From contig NZ_JAFBBY010000001.1 in NCBI RefSeq assembly GCF_016907515.1, positions 3,658,001 to 3,722,000 on the forward strand: a stretch of 64,000 nt of DNA. Direction: 5' to 3'. A program made the position numbers and the translations under genes. The first letter of the stretch is position 1, and each line of letters begins with the position of its first letter. The notes below the pieces were generated by a model that searched no databases, was not told the DNA's origin, and was given only the letters and a program-made list of their open reading frames with translations. This stretch comes from Nocardioides nitrophenolicus (lineage in GTDB: Bacteria; Actinomycetota; Actinomycetes; Propionibacteriales; Nocardioidaceae). This document shows, one piece after another, positions 34,854-43,836 of this stretch.

Positions 34854-35056
34854 GTGGGAGCCATCTTGTCAGGTCCGCCCGCGCCGGCCCGGATTGGGTC
34901 GTCGTGGGGGAGAGTGGTGAGAATGGGGCCGACTCGCCGCCGCACTTGATGCGGACCGTACGGTGGGCGTGGTACCACCGGGTGCCGATCGGCCGCTGAC
35001 TCGGCAGCGTCGAGAACAGACCAACCGCTGCGAGCGGCCACACGACCAGGTGATCC

Positions 35057-36430
35057 ATGACGTTGGACGATGAGACCAGGCGCGCGAGCGCGCCCGGGAG
35101 CCGTGCGCGCCGGGTGCCGACCTCGCGGGCCGATCGCGACCGGCGCCGACCGCGGGGTGAGCGGCCGGCGCGCAGGAGCGGCGGCGCCCGCCGGGTGGCC
35201 GGGCGGCGCAAGGCGCCCCAGCCGGGCAAGGTGGTCTTCAAGGTCATCCTCGCGAGCCTGCTCTCCCTGGGGCTGGCGACCGGGGTCGGCGTGGTGCTGA
35301 TCTACAACAACTGGAACGGCAACATCGACCGCCAGGACCTGGCCGCGCAGCTCGGCGACGACCGGCCGGAGAAGGTCGACGTCGCGGGTCCGCAGGAGCC
35401 GATGAACATCCTGGTGATGGGCTCCGACAGCCGCGACTGCGACGGCTGCGCGGTCGACGGCGAGTCGACCAACGGGCTCTCCGACACCACGATCCTGTTC
35501 CACCTCTCGGCCAACCGGAAGTTCGCCTACGGCATCTCCATCCCGCGGGACACCGCGGTGATGCGGCCCACCTGCTACAAGGAGGACGGCTCCGAGATCC
35601 GGGCCGCGACGGCGTACGACAAGTGGAACGCCGCGTTCTCCTACGGCGGCCCGGCGTGCACGATCCGGCAGTTCGAGCAGGTCACGGGCATCCCGCTCGA
35701 CAACTACGTCGTGGTGAACTTCGGCCAGTTCAAGGACATGGTCAACGCCCTCGACGGCGTCGAGGTGTGCATCCCCGACGACATCGACGACGAGGTGCGC
35801 AACATCCATCTCAAGGCCGGCACCCGCGAGATCAAGGGCAACGAGGCGCTCACCTACGTGCGCGCCCGCTACCGGATCGGCGACGGCACCGACCCCAACC
35901 GCACCCGTCGCCAGCAGGCGTTCATCGGCTCGATGATCAACAAGGCGCTGACGGCCGGCATGCTGGCCCGTCCGGACCGGTTGGTCGGCTTCATGAACGC
36001 CGCGACCACGGGCCTGCAGACCGACTTCAAGGGCATCGCGCAGATGGCGGACCTCGCCGTCACCGCGCAGGGCATCGGCGCCGACAACATCAAGTTCATC
36101 ACCACGCCGTGGGTCTACTCCGACAAGGTCAGCTCCGGCATCGAGTGGACCCCCGAGGTCGACAAGCTGTGGCAGCTGGTCCGCAGGGACAAGCGGCTCA
36201 CCCCGGAGTTCCTCAAGGATGCGCTGAGCGCCGGCGACAAGCCCGACGGCTCGGCGTCCGCGACGGGCACCACCAGCCCGTCCGAGACCACCTCGCCGTC
36301 CGACACGGAGAGCGCGACCGGCACCCCCAGCGGTACGCCGAGCGACACCGCCACCGACGGCACTCCTGCCCCGCCGGTGTCCGAGGGCCTGAGCAGCTCC
36401 GGCCGCGCCGCCGCCGGCCTGTGCACCTGA
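35057..36430 (+). CDS. LytR-CpsA-Psr (LCP) family cell-wall glycopolymer transferase
   Basis: 457 residues. Arg-rich cytoplasmic tail (about 1-55), one membrane segment (about 60-85), then the LCP domain with MNILVMGSDSRD, GLSDTTILFHLSANRKFAYGISIPRDT, GIPLDNYVVVNFGQFKDMVNALDGVEVCI, LTYVRARYRIGDGTDPNRTRRQQ (pyrophosphate-binding Arg residues). C-terminal Ser/Thr/Pro-rich tail of about 60 residues. Attaches secondary polymers to peptidoglycan at the outer face of the membrane. RBS AGGTGATCC precedes ATG 35057. Confidence 0.92.
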   Translation: MTLDDETRRASAPGSRARRVPTSRADRDRRRPRGERPARRSGGARRVAGRRKAPQPGKVVFKVILASLLSLGLATGVGVVLIYNNWNGNIDRQDLAAQLGDDRPEKVDVAGPQEPMNILVMGSDSRDCDGCAVDGESTNGLSDTTILFHLSANRKFAYGISIPRDTAVMRPTCYKEDGSEIRAATAYDKWNAAFSYGGPACTIRQFEQVTGIPLDNYVVVNFGQFKDMVNALDGVEVCIPDDIDDEVRNIHLKAGTREIKGNEALTYVRARYRIGDGTDPNRTRRQQAFIGSMINKALTAGMLARPDRLVGFMNAATTGLQTDFKGIAQMADLAVTAQGIGADNIKFITTPWVYSDKVSSGIEWTPEVDKLWQLVRRDKRLTPEFLKDALSAGDKPDGSASATGTTSPSETTSPSDTESATGTPSGTPSDTATDGTPAPPVSEGLSSSGRAAAGLCT

Positions 36431-36438
36431 GGCCGGTC

Positions 36439-36612
36439 GTGGGCGAGCAGCGGGAGACCGACTGGGAGCGGCGGCGCCGGCTGGCCGAGATCTTCGGCGA
36501 CGTCGAGCCGGCGGTGACCTCCGACGAGCGCGACGACGACGCGCCGGCGTCCCGGGAGAGCGCGAGCGAGCGCTGGCTCAAGGCCCAGGTGCCGCCGCAC
36601 CACGGCGACTGA
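36439..36612 (+). CDS. Small charged hypothetical protein, 57 aa
   Basis: GTG 36439, 8 bp after the LCP stop. Highly charged and helical (QRETDWERRRRLAEIFGDVEP, ERDDDAPASRESASERWLKAQVPPHHGD). No known domain recognised. Spacing, frame and bias support a gene co-transcribed with the LCP gene. Confidence 0.6.
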   Translation: MGEQRETDWERRRRLAEIFGDVEPAVTSDERDDDAPASRESASERWLKAQVPPHHGD

Positions 36613-36758
36613 CTCCGGGGCCGACGTGAGCCGCGCCACAGTCGCGCGCTGAGGCAATCCATTCGTCCGCCGGCTCCGTATTCGGCGTGTGGAAGCGGTG
36701 ACGACCTGCCCGTGCCGACGTGATCCGGACCCCCTCGCGACTGCTCCGGCGGCGTGGG

Positions 36759-36777
36759 TTAGGGTGACCTCACCTAC
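36759..36777. promoter_or_regulatory. Possible DtxR/IdeR-type iron box
   Basis: TTAGGGTGACCTCACCTAC resembles the 19-bp DtxR/IdeR/DmdR consensus TTAGGTTAGGCTAACCTAA at 13 of 19 positions, including both outer TTAGG and ACCTA halves. It lies 76 bp before the XRE gene start. It also contains GGTGA-CC-TCACC. A second inverted repeat, TGCGACG-N6-CGTCGCA, lies at 36799-36818. Confidence 0.35.
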
Positions 36778-36852
36778 GATGCTACGCCTTTGTAGGATTG
36801 CGACGCTCCTGCGTCGCACGTTCTCGGGTGTTGCATTCTCCGAGGGGACACC

Positions 36853-37560
36853 ATGACCGAGACGACCGGGCCTGTGGGGGTCGCGGACGCCGTGACGACC
36901 AACCTGGACCGCCTGGCCCGGCACCCGGACGCCGCCGGGCTGCGCGAGCTCGACGGCCTGGTCCGGCAGCTGGGCGAGCACGGCCTCGCCCGCCGGCACC
37001 TGCGCCTGGAGCGGGCCGGGAGCACCGGCGCGCGACGGGTGCACGCGCTGTTCGAGCTGCTGCGCGACGAGCCCCGGCTGCGTCGCCTGCTCGCGCGCGG
37101 CGAACGGGCTGCCGACACCCTCGTGCTCCGGCTGCACGAGTACGCCGCGTGGCTGGTCGCCATCGGGCTGCAGCCGCACGACGGCCCGCGGATCGCCGGC
37201 GAGCTGACCACCCTGCGCGCCGCGTTGGCGCCGCTGCTGGCCCGCCCGTGGGGCGACCAGGACGACCTGGTGGCCGATGCGGTCGACCTGCTCGGCGCCG
37301 AGGCGGCCGACGCCGTGCGGTGCATCCAGGAGGTGCGCCAGGTCATCGAGGTGTCGAACGAGCGGCGCGTGGTGAGCGAGATGGTCCGTGGGTACGTCGA
37401 CCGCAGCGGCCTGACCCAGCGCGAGTTCGCGCACCGGATCGGTACCTCGCCGTCACGGCTCTCGGCGTACGTCAACGGCGGGACGGTGCCGTCGGCGGCG
37501 CTGATGCTGCGGATGCAGCGCGTCGCCGGGCGGGGCGCGTCGCTCGCGGTGGCCGGCTGA
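36853..37560 (+). CDS. XRE-family helix-turn-helix protein
   Basis: 235 residues. Helical N-terminal region of unknown type (about 1-170) followed by a C-terminal XRE helix-turn-helix (about 180-230: GYVDRSGLTQREFAHRIGTSPSRLSAYVNGGTVPSAALMLRMQRVA). The DNA-binding domain at the C-terminus is the reverse of the common order. Preceded by an iron-box-like palindrome and a hairpin. Convergent with mscL across a perfect terminator. Regulated genes unknown. Confidence 0.82.
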   Translation: MTETTGPVGVADAVTTNLDRLARHPDAAGLRELDGLVRQLGEHGLARRHLRLERAGSTGARRVHALFELLRDEPRLRRLLARGERAADTLVLRLHEYAAWLVAIGLQPHDGPRIAGELTTLRAALAPLLARPWGDQDDLVADAVDLLGAEAADAVRCIQEVRQVIEVSNERRVVSEMVRGYVDRSGLTQREFAHRIGTSPSRLSAYVNGGTVPSAALMLRMQRVAGRGASLAVAG

Positions 37561-37588
37561 GCGATCGGCCGGGCCCGGCGACGGACGC

Positions 37589-37626
37589 GCCGAGGGCCGG
37601 TGGGGACGCCCCCACCGGCCCTCGGC
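37589..37626. terminator. Bidirectional terminator between the XRE gene and mscL
   Basis: Perfect 17-bp arms (37589-37605 and 37610-37626) around the loop ACGC, placed between two convergent stops at 37560 and 37643. Confidence 0.85.
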
Positions 37627-37642
37627 CTGTCGGTGCTGCGGC

Positions 37643-37996
37643 TCAGGCGCGGGCCGCGAGCGAGTCGCGGATCTGGGTGAGCAGGTCGAGCTCGGTCTCG
37701 CCGGGCTCGGGGTCGGGGAAGAAGCGCTCCTTCGCCTTGGTGTAGGGCGCGACGACCAGGAAGTAGACGACGGCCGCCAGGATCAGGAAGGCGATCACGG
37801 CGTTGATGAAGGGCGCCACGTCGACCTCGGCGATGAACATCGCGCCGATCTCCTTGGCGCCGGCGGCCTTGCCGATGAAGGCCAGCAGGACGTCGGTGAA
37901 GGTCTTGACGACGGTGCCGAACGCGGCACCGATGATCACGGCAACGGCCAGGTCGACCAGGTTGCCCTGCAGGATGAACTTCTTGAACCCGGACAT
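37643..37996 (-). CDS. mscL: Large-conductance mechanosensitive channel MscL
   Basis: 117 residues. N-terminal helix MSGFKKFILQGNLVDLAVAVIIGAAFGTVV is diagnostic; second membrane helix FINAVIAFLILAAVVYFLVV; C-terminal helix. Homopentameric channel in the inner membrane that opens on osmotic downshock. Length is short compared with E. coli (136) but typical of actinobacteria. Confidence 0.96.
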   Translation of the reverse strand: MSGFKKFILQGNLVDLAVAVIIGAAFGTVVKTFTDVLLAFIGKAAGAKEIGAMFIAEVDVAPFINAVIAFLILAAVVYFLVVAPYTKAKERFFPDPEPGETELDLLTQIRDSLAARA

Positions 37997-38057
37997 GTGT
38001 CTCTCCTCTTTCCCGAGAGTGATGGTGGAGGTGGGAACGCTCTCTTGGCCCCAGAAA

Positions 38058-38717
38058 CTAACTGCGACTCCATGTATAAGTCACGTATTCGGCAGCGGAG
38101 GCGGCCGTCACGTGGTACACGACACTCGAATCTAGGGCCAGGACGACGAGTCGTCCCGGAAGCGCGCCGTCGTTCGCAAATGAGCGATCCGGTACGGCGA
38201 GCACGGTCGCCCCGGCGGCCAGCAGCTCCGTCGTGCCGGCCTGGGTGTCGGTGCCGAGCAGGCTGATCCGGTCGCCGGGACGCAGCAGCGCGACCTGGCC
38301 GGCGTCGGAGAGCCGGACCGGTACGACGACGGTGCCGGCGGGCTGCGCGGCGCCCAGGCCGGGACCGACCAGCCGCACATCGGTGACCGGCTCGCCGGCG
38401 CGCAGCGGGGCCGCGAGCCGGCGCCCGACCGGGTGCCGCGCCGTCCCGTCCGGTACGACGTCGGGCGGCACCGCGACCTCGACCAGGTCGCCCGCGGCGA
38501 GCGCGCGGCCGGCCGGCAGGTCGCGCGCCGCCACCACGAGGGTGGCCAGCGCGGGCGGAGGCGGCGCGAGCGAGCGCACCGTGACAGCGGCGGCGAGGCC
38601 GAGCAGCACCGCGGCGATCAGCCGCCGGCGGCGCAGCAGCCGGCGGCGCAGCCGGTCGCGGGCGTCACGCAGCCGCCGCAGCGGCGCACGGGCAGGCGGA
38701 CGGGCAGGGGAGTCCAT
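38058..38717 (-). CDS. SAF-domain protein (CpaB/RcpC-like)
   Basis: 219 residues. Arg-rich start, one membrane helix (about 33-50), then a SAF domain (VVAARDLPAGRALAAGDLVEVAVPPDVVPDGT, LAAPLRAGEPVTDVRLV) and an RcpC-like segment (VVVPVRLSDAGQVALLRPGDRISLLGTD). CpaB proteins help assemble Flp/Tad pili, but no tad genes are near, so the role here is uncertain. Confidence 0.82.
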   Translation of the reverse strand: MDSPARPPARAPLRRLRDARDRLRRRLLRRRRLIAAVLLGLAAAVTVRSLAPPPPALATLVVAARDLPAGRALAAGDLVEVAVPPDVVPDGTARHPVGRRLAAPLRAGEPVTDVRLVGPGLGAAQPAGTVVVPVRLSDAGQVALLRPGDRISLLGTDTQAGTTELLAAGATVLAVPDRSFANDGALPGRLVVLALDSSVVYHVTAASAAEYVTYTWSRS

Positions 38718-38778
38718 GCGGGCGACCGTAGGCCGCCCGGGCGCCGGCCGCCGGCGCCCTCCACAGGCTCGGCCGGGA

Positions 38779-39117
38779 TCAGGCGGAGGCGGCGGCCGAG
38801 CTCGAGCTGGACGAGCCGGAGGGCGCGCTCGCGGAGGACGAGCCCGACGAGCCCGACGAGCCCGACGAGCCCGACGAGGAGCCGCCGGACTCGCTCGACG
38901 ACGCGGCGGGCGCGCTCGCCGGCGTGGACGTGCTGCTCGACGACTTGCTGTCGGTCTTGTAGAAGCCGGATCCCTTGAACACGACGCCGACGGAGTTGAA
39001 CACCTTGCGCAGCTTGCCGCTGCACTCGGGGCACGTGGTCAGGGCGTCGTCGCTGAACTTCTGGACCTGCTCGAAGGCGTGACCGCACTCGGTGCACAGG
39101 TACTGGTAGGTGGGCAT
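38779..39117 (-). CDS. ruc: FmdB-type zinc-ribbon, Ser-rich protein; probable Ruc redox-regulated chaperone
   Basis: 112 residues. Zinc ribbon CTECGHAFEQ..CPECSGKL (Cys9, 12, 29 and 32 approximately) followed by a long disordered Ser/Gly/Ala tail. Same architecture and neighbours (mscL, 5-formyl-THF cyclo-ligase, UDP-glucose pyrophosphorylase, moeA, rimJ) as M. tuberculosis Rv0991c (Ruc), a zinc- and redox-dependent chaperone in the HrcA regulon. A CIRCE element starts 28 bp upstream, supporting heat-shock control. Orthology is inferred from synteny, motif and operator together. Confidence 0.85.
   Translation of the reverse strand: MPTYQYLCTECGHAFEQVQKFSDDALTTCPECSGKLRKVFNSVGVVFKGSGFYKTDSKSSSSTSTPASAPAASSSESGGSSSGSSGSSGSSGSSSASAPSGSSSSSSAAASA
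38835..38876. repeat. 9-bp tandem repeat GACGAGCCC
   Basis: About four direct copies inside the ruc gene, encoding Gly-Ser-Ser repeats of the disordered tail on the minus strand. Copy number could vary by slippage. Confidence 0.75.
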
Positions 39118-39144
39118 CGACGTTCCTCGCTTGGCACTCTCGCC

Positions 39145-39171
39145 CTAGCACTCTTGCCGGGCGAGTGCCAA
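39145..39171. promoter_or_regulatory. CIRCE element (HrcA operator)
   Basis: CTAGCACTC-N9-GAGTGCCAA matches the CIRCE consensus TTAGCACTC-N9-GAGTGCTAA with one mismatch per arm. An additional half-site TTGGCACTC is at 39131-39139. It lies between the divergent ruc-like gene and penicillin acylase gene and could control both. Confidence 0.85.
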
Positions 39172-39201
39172 TGCTACGTCAGGAGGCAACCGCACGGCAC
39201 A

Positions 39202-41829
39202 ATGGCGCCCACCATGGCGGACCTCGACTCTCCTTCCCCGGCCCGCGCCCGCTGGCCCCGGTGGCTGCGCTGGACGGTGGCCCTCGGCGTACTCCTCGTC
39301 CTCGTGCTCGTCGCCGGCCTCACCACCGCGGTGGTGGGCGTGCGCCGCTCGTGGCCGCAGACCGGAGGCGAGCTGTCGATCAGCGGCCTCGACGGCGAGG
39401 TGCGGGTGCTCCGCGACGACCACGGCATCCCGCAGATCTACGCCGACTCGACCCACGACCTGATGCTCGCGCAGGGCTTCGTGCACGCCCAGGACCGCTT
39501 CTTCGAGATGGACGTGCGCCGCCACGCCACCGCCGGCCGGCTCTCGGAGCTCTTCGGCGAGTCCGGCCTCGAGACCGACCTGGTGGTGCGCACCCTCGGC
39601 TGGCGCGACGTCGCCGAGAAGGAGGTGGCGCTGCTGCGCCCGGCCACGCGCAGCGCGCTGGACGCCTATGCGGAGGGCGTGAACGCCTATCTCGAGGGCC
39701 GTTCGACGTCCCAGATGTCGCTGGAGTACAGCCTGCTCGGCATCACCGGCCTCGACTACCAGCCCGAGCAGTGGACCGCCGTCGACTCGGTCGCCTGGCT
39801 CAAGGCGATGGCCTGGGACCTGCGCGGCAACCTCGAGGAGGAGATCGGGCGCGCGGTCGCGACCGCGACGGTCGGCGCCGATCGCGCCAAGGACCTCTAT
39901 CCCGGCTACCCGTACGCCGAGCACGCCCCGATCGTGCAGGAGGGCGGCCTGGTCGGCGGGGTGTTCGCGCAGGACGCGACCGGCGCCGGCGGCTCGCTCG
40001 GCCGGCCGCCGCTCGGGGACCCGGCGACGGTGCGCGCCCTCGCCGGGGTGCGCGCGGTGCTCGCCGGCGTGCCTCCGCTGCTCGGGCAGGGCGACGGCAT
40101 CGGCAGCAACGCCTGGGTCGTCGACGGCGACCACACCGACACCGGCGCGCCGATCCTCGCCAACGACCCCCACCTCGGCATCTCGCTGCCGGGCGTGTGG
40201 ACGCAGGTCGGCCTGCACTGCCGCACGCTGTCGTCCGAGTGTCCCTACGACGTGGCCGGCTTCAGCTTCTCCGGGGTGCCCGGGGTGGTGATCGGCCACA
40301 ACCGCGACATCGCCTGGGGCTTCACCAACCTCGGCCCCGACGTGACCGACCTGTACGTCGAGCGGGTCACCGGCGACACCTGGGAGTACGACGGCCAGCA
40401 GCTCCCGCTGACCCGGCGCACCGAGCGGATCGAGGTGCGTGACGGCGAGGACGTCGAGCTCACCGTCCGCTCCACCAGTCACGGCCCGCTGCTGTCCGAC
40501 CTGGCCCGCTTCGCCGACGAGGACGGCCTCGAGATCACCGAGGACGGCCTGCTCGACCAGGTCGACGACGTCGCCGCCGCGCAGGACGAGGGCGACCCCG
40601 CGATCTCGCTGGCCTGGACCGCGCTCACGCCGCGGCCGACCGCCGATGCCCTGCTCGCGCTGGACCGGGCCTCCGACTGGACCTCCTTCCGCAAGGCGCT
40701 CTCCTCGTTCGCCGTTCCGGGCCAGAACGTGGTGTACGCCGACACCGAGGGCCACATCGGCTACCAGGCGACCGGCGTGGTCCCGGTCCGCCGGCCCGGC
40801 AACGACGGCCGGCTGCCGGCGGCCGGCTGGCTGAAGGAGACCGACTGGACCGGCGAGTTCGTGCCGTACGACGCGCTGCCCAGCGTCCTCGACCCGGACT
40901 CCGGGATCATCGCCACCGCCAACCAGGCGGTGATCGACCCGACCCGCTACCCGCCGTACCTCACCTCGGACTGGGACCTCGGCTACCGCTCGGACCGGAT
41001 CAACCGGCTGCTCGCCGCCGACGACGAGCTGAGCGTCGAGGGGATGACCGCGATCCAGCTCGACGACCGCAGCGCGATCGGGGAGGCACTCACGCCGTAC
41101 CTCCTCGACGTGGACCTGCCGCGCGGCTACTACTCCGACGGGCAGCGGCTGCTGAAGTCCTGGAACTACCAGCAGGACGCCGACAGCGCCGCCGCGGCGT
41201 ACTTCAACGTGGTGTGGCGCGAGGTCCTGGCCCGCACGTTCTCCGACGAGCTGCCGTCGGTGATCCAGCCCGACGGTGGCGACCGGTGGTTCGCGGTCGT
41301 CAGCGCGCTGCTGCCCCGGGGCAAGAACCCGTGGTGGGACGACGTGCGCACCGACGACAAGGTGGAGCGGCGCTCCGACATCCTGCGGGACGCGATGATG
41401 GCGGCCCGCGACGAGCTCACGGCCCTGGAGTCGCCCAACGCGGAGGAGTGGACCTGGGGTGCGCTGCACGAGCTCGAGCTGCGCTCCTCGACGCTGGGGG
41501 AGTCGGGCATCGGGATCGTCGAGCGGCTCTTCAACCGCGGCGGCTGGGAGGTCGGCGGCGGTGGCTCGCTGGTCAACGCGACGTCCTGGGACGCGCGCAC
41601 CGGCTACCAGGTGGCGACGGCGCCCTCGATGCGGATGGTCGTGCCCCTGGACGACCTCGACGCGGCCCGGTGGATCAACCTCACCGGCGTCTCCGGCCAC
41701 GCCTTCCACCCCCACTACACCGACCAGACCGACCTGTGGGCGCGCGGCGAGACGCTGCCCTGGGCCTTCTCCGAGAAGGCGGTCGAGGCGTCGGCCGAGG
41801 ACGTGCTGGTGCTCAGCCCCGAGGGCTGA
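39202..41829 (+). CDS. Penicillin acylase family protein (Ntn hydrolase)
   Basis: 875 residues. One N-terminal membrane segment (about 20-45), then a penicillin-amidase-type precursor: GEVRVLRDDHGIPQIYADSTHDLMLAQGFVHAQDRFFEMD (alpha chain) and the autoprocessing site GIGSNAWVV, where Ser302 becomes the N-terminal nucleophile. ILANDPHLGISLPGVW and IGHNRDIAWGFTNLGPD follow. Cleaves amide bonds such as acyl-homoserine lactones or beta-lactam side chains outside the cell; natural substrate unknown. ATG 39202 is 15 nt from AGGAGG; ATG 39214 is an alternative. The CIRCE element lies upstream. Ends overlapping the convergent gene by 17 bp. Confidence 0.9.
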   Translation: MAPTMADLDSPSPARARWPRWLRWTVALGVLLVLVLVAGLTTAVVGVRRSWPQTGGELSISGLDGEVRVLRDDHGIPQIYADSTHDLMLAQGFVHAQDRFFEMDVRRHATAGRLSELFGESGLETDLVVRTLGWRDVAEKEVALLRPATRSALDAYAEGVNAYLEGRSTSQMSLEYSLLGITGLDYQPEQWTAVDSVAWLKAMAWDLRGNLEEEIGRAVATATVGADRAKDLYPGYPYAEHAPIVQEGGLVGGVFAQDATGAGGSLGRPPLGDPATVRALAGVRAVLAGVPPLLGQGDGIGSNAWVVDGDHTDTGAPILANDPHLGISLPGVWTQVGLHCRTLSSECPYDVAGFSFSGVPGVVIGHNRDIAWGFTNLGPDVTDLYVERVTGDTWEYDGQQLPLTRRTERIEVRDGEDVELTVRSTSHGPLLSDLARFADEDGLEITEDGLLDQVDDVAAAQDEGDPAISLAWTALTPRPTADALLALDRASDWTSFRKALSSFAVPGQNVVYADTEGHIGYQATGVVPVRRPGNDGRLPAAGWLKETDWTGEFVPYDALPSVLDPDSGIIATANQAVIDPTRYPPYLTSDWDLGYRSDRINRLLAADDELSVEGMTAIQLDDRSAIGEALTPYLLDVDLPRGYYSDGQRLLKSWNYQQDADSAAAAYFNVVWREVLARTFSDELPSVIQPDGGDRWFAVVSALLPRGKNPWWDDVRTDDKVERRSDILRDAMMAARDELTALESPNAEEWTWGALHELELRSSTLGESGIGIVERLFNRGGWEVGGGGSLVNATSWDARTGYQVATAPSMRMVVPLDDLDAARWINLTGVSGHAFHPHYTDQTDLWARGETLPWAFSEKAVEASAEDVLVLSPEG

Positions 41830-42415
41830 ACCGCACGACGCCCGCGGGGGTGGCGGCCGCGGTCACCGGCCGGTCGTGGGGCTCGGCGGGCACGTCGGGG
41901 AGCACCTCGTCGTCGTACAGCAGCACGCAGGTGAAGGTGCCGACCGGCACCCGGCCCAGCGCGCGGTCGTAGGAGCCGCCGCCGCGGCCCAGCCGCATCC
42001 CGGTGCGGGAGACCGCGAGGCCGGGCACCAGCACGACGTCGGCGGTGGCGACCGCCTCCACCCCGAGCGGGTCGCCGACCGGCTCCAGCAGTCCGCGGCG
42101 GGCGGGGGCGAGCGAGGTCGGGCCGTGGTACGCCGCCCAGTCCAGGTCGTTGTCGGGCAGCAGCACCGGCAGCAGCACCCGCTTCCCGGCGTCGACCAGC
42201 AGGTCGAGCAGGGCGGTGGTGCCGGGCTCGGTGCCGACCGAGACGTACGCCGCGACGGTGGCCGCCCGGCGTACCTCCGGGCTGGCGAGGAGGTGGTCGG
42301 CGACGGCCCGCGCGGAGGCGCCGACCTCGCTCAGCGCGCGGCGCCGGCGGGCGGTGAGGAGCTGGTCGCGCAGGGCGAGCTTGGCCGCTCCTTGGAGCGG
42401 ATGTGGACCTGTCAC
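41813..42415 (-). CDS. 5-formyltetrahydrofolate cyclo-ligase
   Basis: 200 residues. ATP-dependent conversion of 5-formyl-THF to 5,10-methenyl-THF. Motifs: KLALRDQLLTARRRR start, TVAAYVSVGTEPGT, VLVPGLAVSRTGMRLGRGGGSYDRAL (ATP/folate loop) and LLYDDEVLPDVPAEPHDRPV. Same neighbour relation as Rv0992c in M. tuberculosis. Divergent from the UDP-glucose pyrophosphorylase by 23 bp; convergent overlap with penicillin acylase. Confidence 0.9.
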   Translation of the reverse strand: MTGPHPLQGAAKLALRDQLLTARRRRALSEVGASARAVADHLLASPEVRRAATVAAYVSVGTEPGTTALLDLLVDAGKRVLLPVLLPDNDLDWAAYHGPTSLAPARRGLLEPVGDPLGVEAVATADVVLVPGLAVSRTGMRLGRGGGSYDRALGRVPVGTFTCVLLYDDEVLPDVPAEPHDRPVTAAATPAGVVRFSPRG

Positions 42416-42438
42416 GCAGGAAGCCTACGATCGGCAGT

Positions 42439-43836
42439 ATGGGTATGAGTGGTCGCAGTGGCGGCCTCGAGAAGGCGCGGGCGAAGATGCTCGACGCGGG
42501 GGTCGATCCCGTCGCGATCGAGACGTTCGCGCACTACTACCGGCTGCTCGAGCACGGCGAGACCGGGATGATCCCGGAGTCGACGATCGAGCCGGTCGAC
42601 ATCGAGAGCCTCGCCGACGTCGAGGTCTCCGACGAGGTCGCCGCCGACGCGATCGGCAGCACCGTCGCGATCAAGCTCAACGGCGGGCTCGGCACCTCGA
42701 TGGGCATGGAGCGGGCCAAGTCCCTGCTGTGCGTGCGGCGCGGGCTGTCCTTCCTCGACATCATCGCCCGCCAGGCGCTGCACCTGCGCCAGCGCTACGA
42801 CGCCCGACTGCCGCTGATCTTCATGAACTCCTTCCGCACCTCCGCCGACACCCTCCACGCCCTCGGGCGCTACGAGGACCTCGCGGTCGAGGGCCTGCCG
42901 CTCGACTTCCTGCAGAACAAGGAGCCCAAGCTCCTCACCTCCGACCTGAGCCCGGTCACCTGGCCCAAGGAGCCCGACCTGGAGTGGTGTCCGCCCGGGC
43001 ACGGCGACCTCTACACCGCGCTGCGCGGCACCGGCCTGCTCGACCGGCTGATCGAGCAGGGCTACCGCTACGTCTTCGTGTCCAACTCCGACAACCTCGG
43101 CGCCGTTCCCGACCCGCGGGTCGCGGGCTGGTTCGCGGCGAGCGGGGCGCCGTTCGCGATCGAGGCGGTGCGGCGTACCGCCTCGGACCGCAAGGGCGGT
43201 CACTTCGCCCGGCGCCGGACCGACGGCCGGATCGTGCTGCGCGAGACGGCGCAGACGTTGCCGGAGGACCGCGCGGCCCTGGCCGACCTGGACCGGCACC
43301 GGTTCACCTCGACCAACAACCTGTGGTTCGACCTGCACGCCATGAAGTCCGTGCTCGACGGCCGCGACGGCATCCTCGGGCTGCCGCTGATCCGCAACGT
43401 CAAGCACGTCGACCCCGCGGACCCGGCCTCGCCGGAGGTGGTCCAGATCGAGACCGCGATGGGCGCGGCGATCGAGGTGTTCGACGGCGCCCGGCTGATC
43501 GAGGTCGGCCGCGACCGGTTCATCCCGGTCAAGACCACCAACGACCTGCTGGTGCTGCGCTCCGACGTCTACGAGATCGGCGCCGACTTCGCGCTCACCC
43601 AGGTCGCCGCCGACGTGCCGTACGTCGAGCTGGACGCCGACCACTACAAGGTCGTCGGCGAGTTCGACAAGCGCTTCCCCGAGGGCGCGCCGTCGCTGGC
43701 CAAGGCCACCGCGCTCAAGGTCGAGGGCGACTGGACCTTCGGTCACGGCGTCCAGGTCGTCGGAAAGGTCGAGCTGGACGCGAAGGGCGCGCAGCGGGTC
43801 CCGGCCGGTGAGGTGCTGTCGGGGTCGGATGACTGA
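42439..43836 (+). CDS. galU: UTP-glucose-1-phosphate uridylyltransferase, UGP2 (eukaryote-like) type
   Basis: 465 residues, much longer than bacterial GalU. Nucleotide-binding loop KLNGGLGTSMGMERAK, FMNSFRTSADT, VFVSNSDNLGA, FTSTNNLWFDLHAMK and TTNDLLVLRSD are signatures of the UGP2 family. It makes UDP-glucose for envelope polymers. ATG 42439 is used; ATG 42445 is possible. It overlaps the moeA start. Confidence 0.9.
   Translation: MGMSGRSGGLEKARAKMLDAGVDPVAIETFAHYYRLLEHGETGMIPESTIEPVDIESLADVEVSDEVAADAIGSTVAIKLNGGLGTSMGMERAKSLLCVRRGLSFLDIIARQALHLRQRYDARLPLIFMNSFRTSADTLHALGRYEDLAVEGLPLDFLQNKEPKLLTSDLSPVTWPKEPDLEWCPPGHGDLYTALRGTGLLDRLIEQGYRYVFVSNSDNLGAVPDPRVAGWFAASGAPFAIEAVRRTASDRKGGHFARRRTDGRIVLRETAQTLPEDRAALADLDRHRFTSTNNLWFDLHAMKSVLDGRDGILGLPLIRNVKHVDPADPASPEVVQIETAMGAAIEVFDGARLIEVGRDRFIPVKTTNDLLVLRSDVYEIGADFALTQVAADVPYVELDADHYKVVGEFDKRFPEGAPSLAKATALKVEGDWTFGHGVQVVGKVELDAKGAQRVPAGEVLSGSDD

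Noticed and set aside
39145..41715. 856-residue open frame opposite the penicillin acylase gene
   Set aside because: Mirror of the acylase reading frame with no recognisable motifs; the plus strand has the full Ntn-hydrolase pattern.
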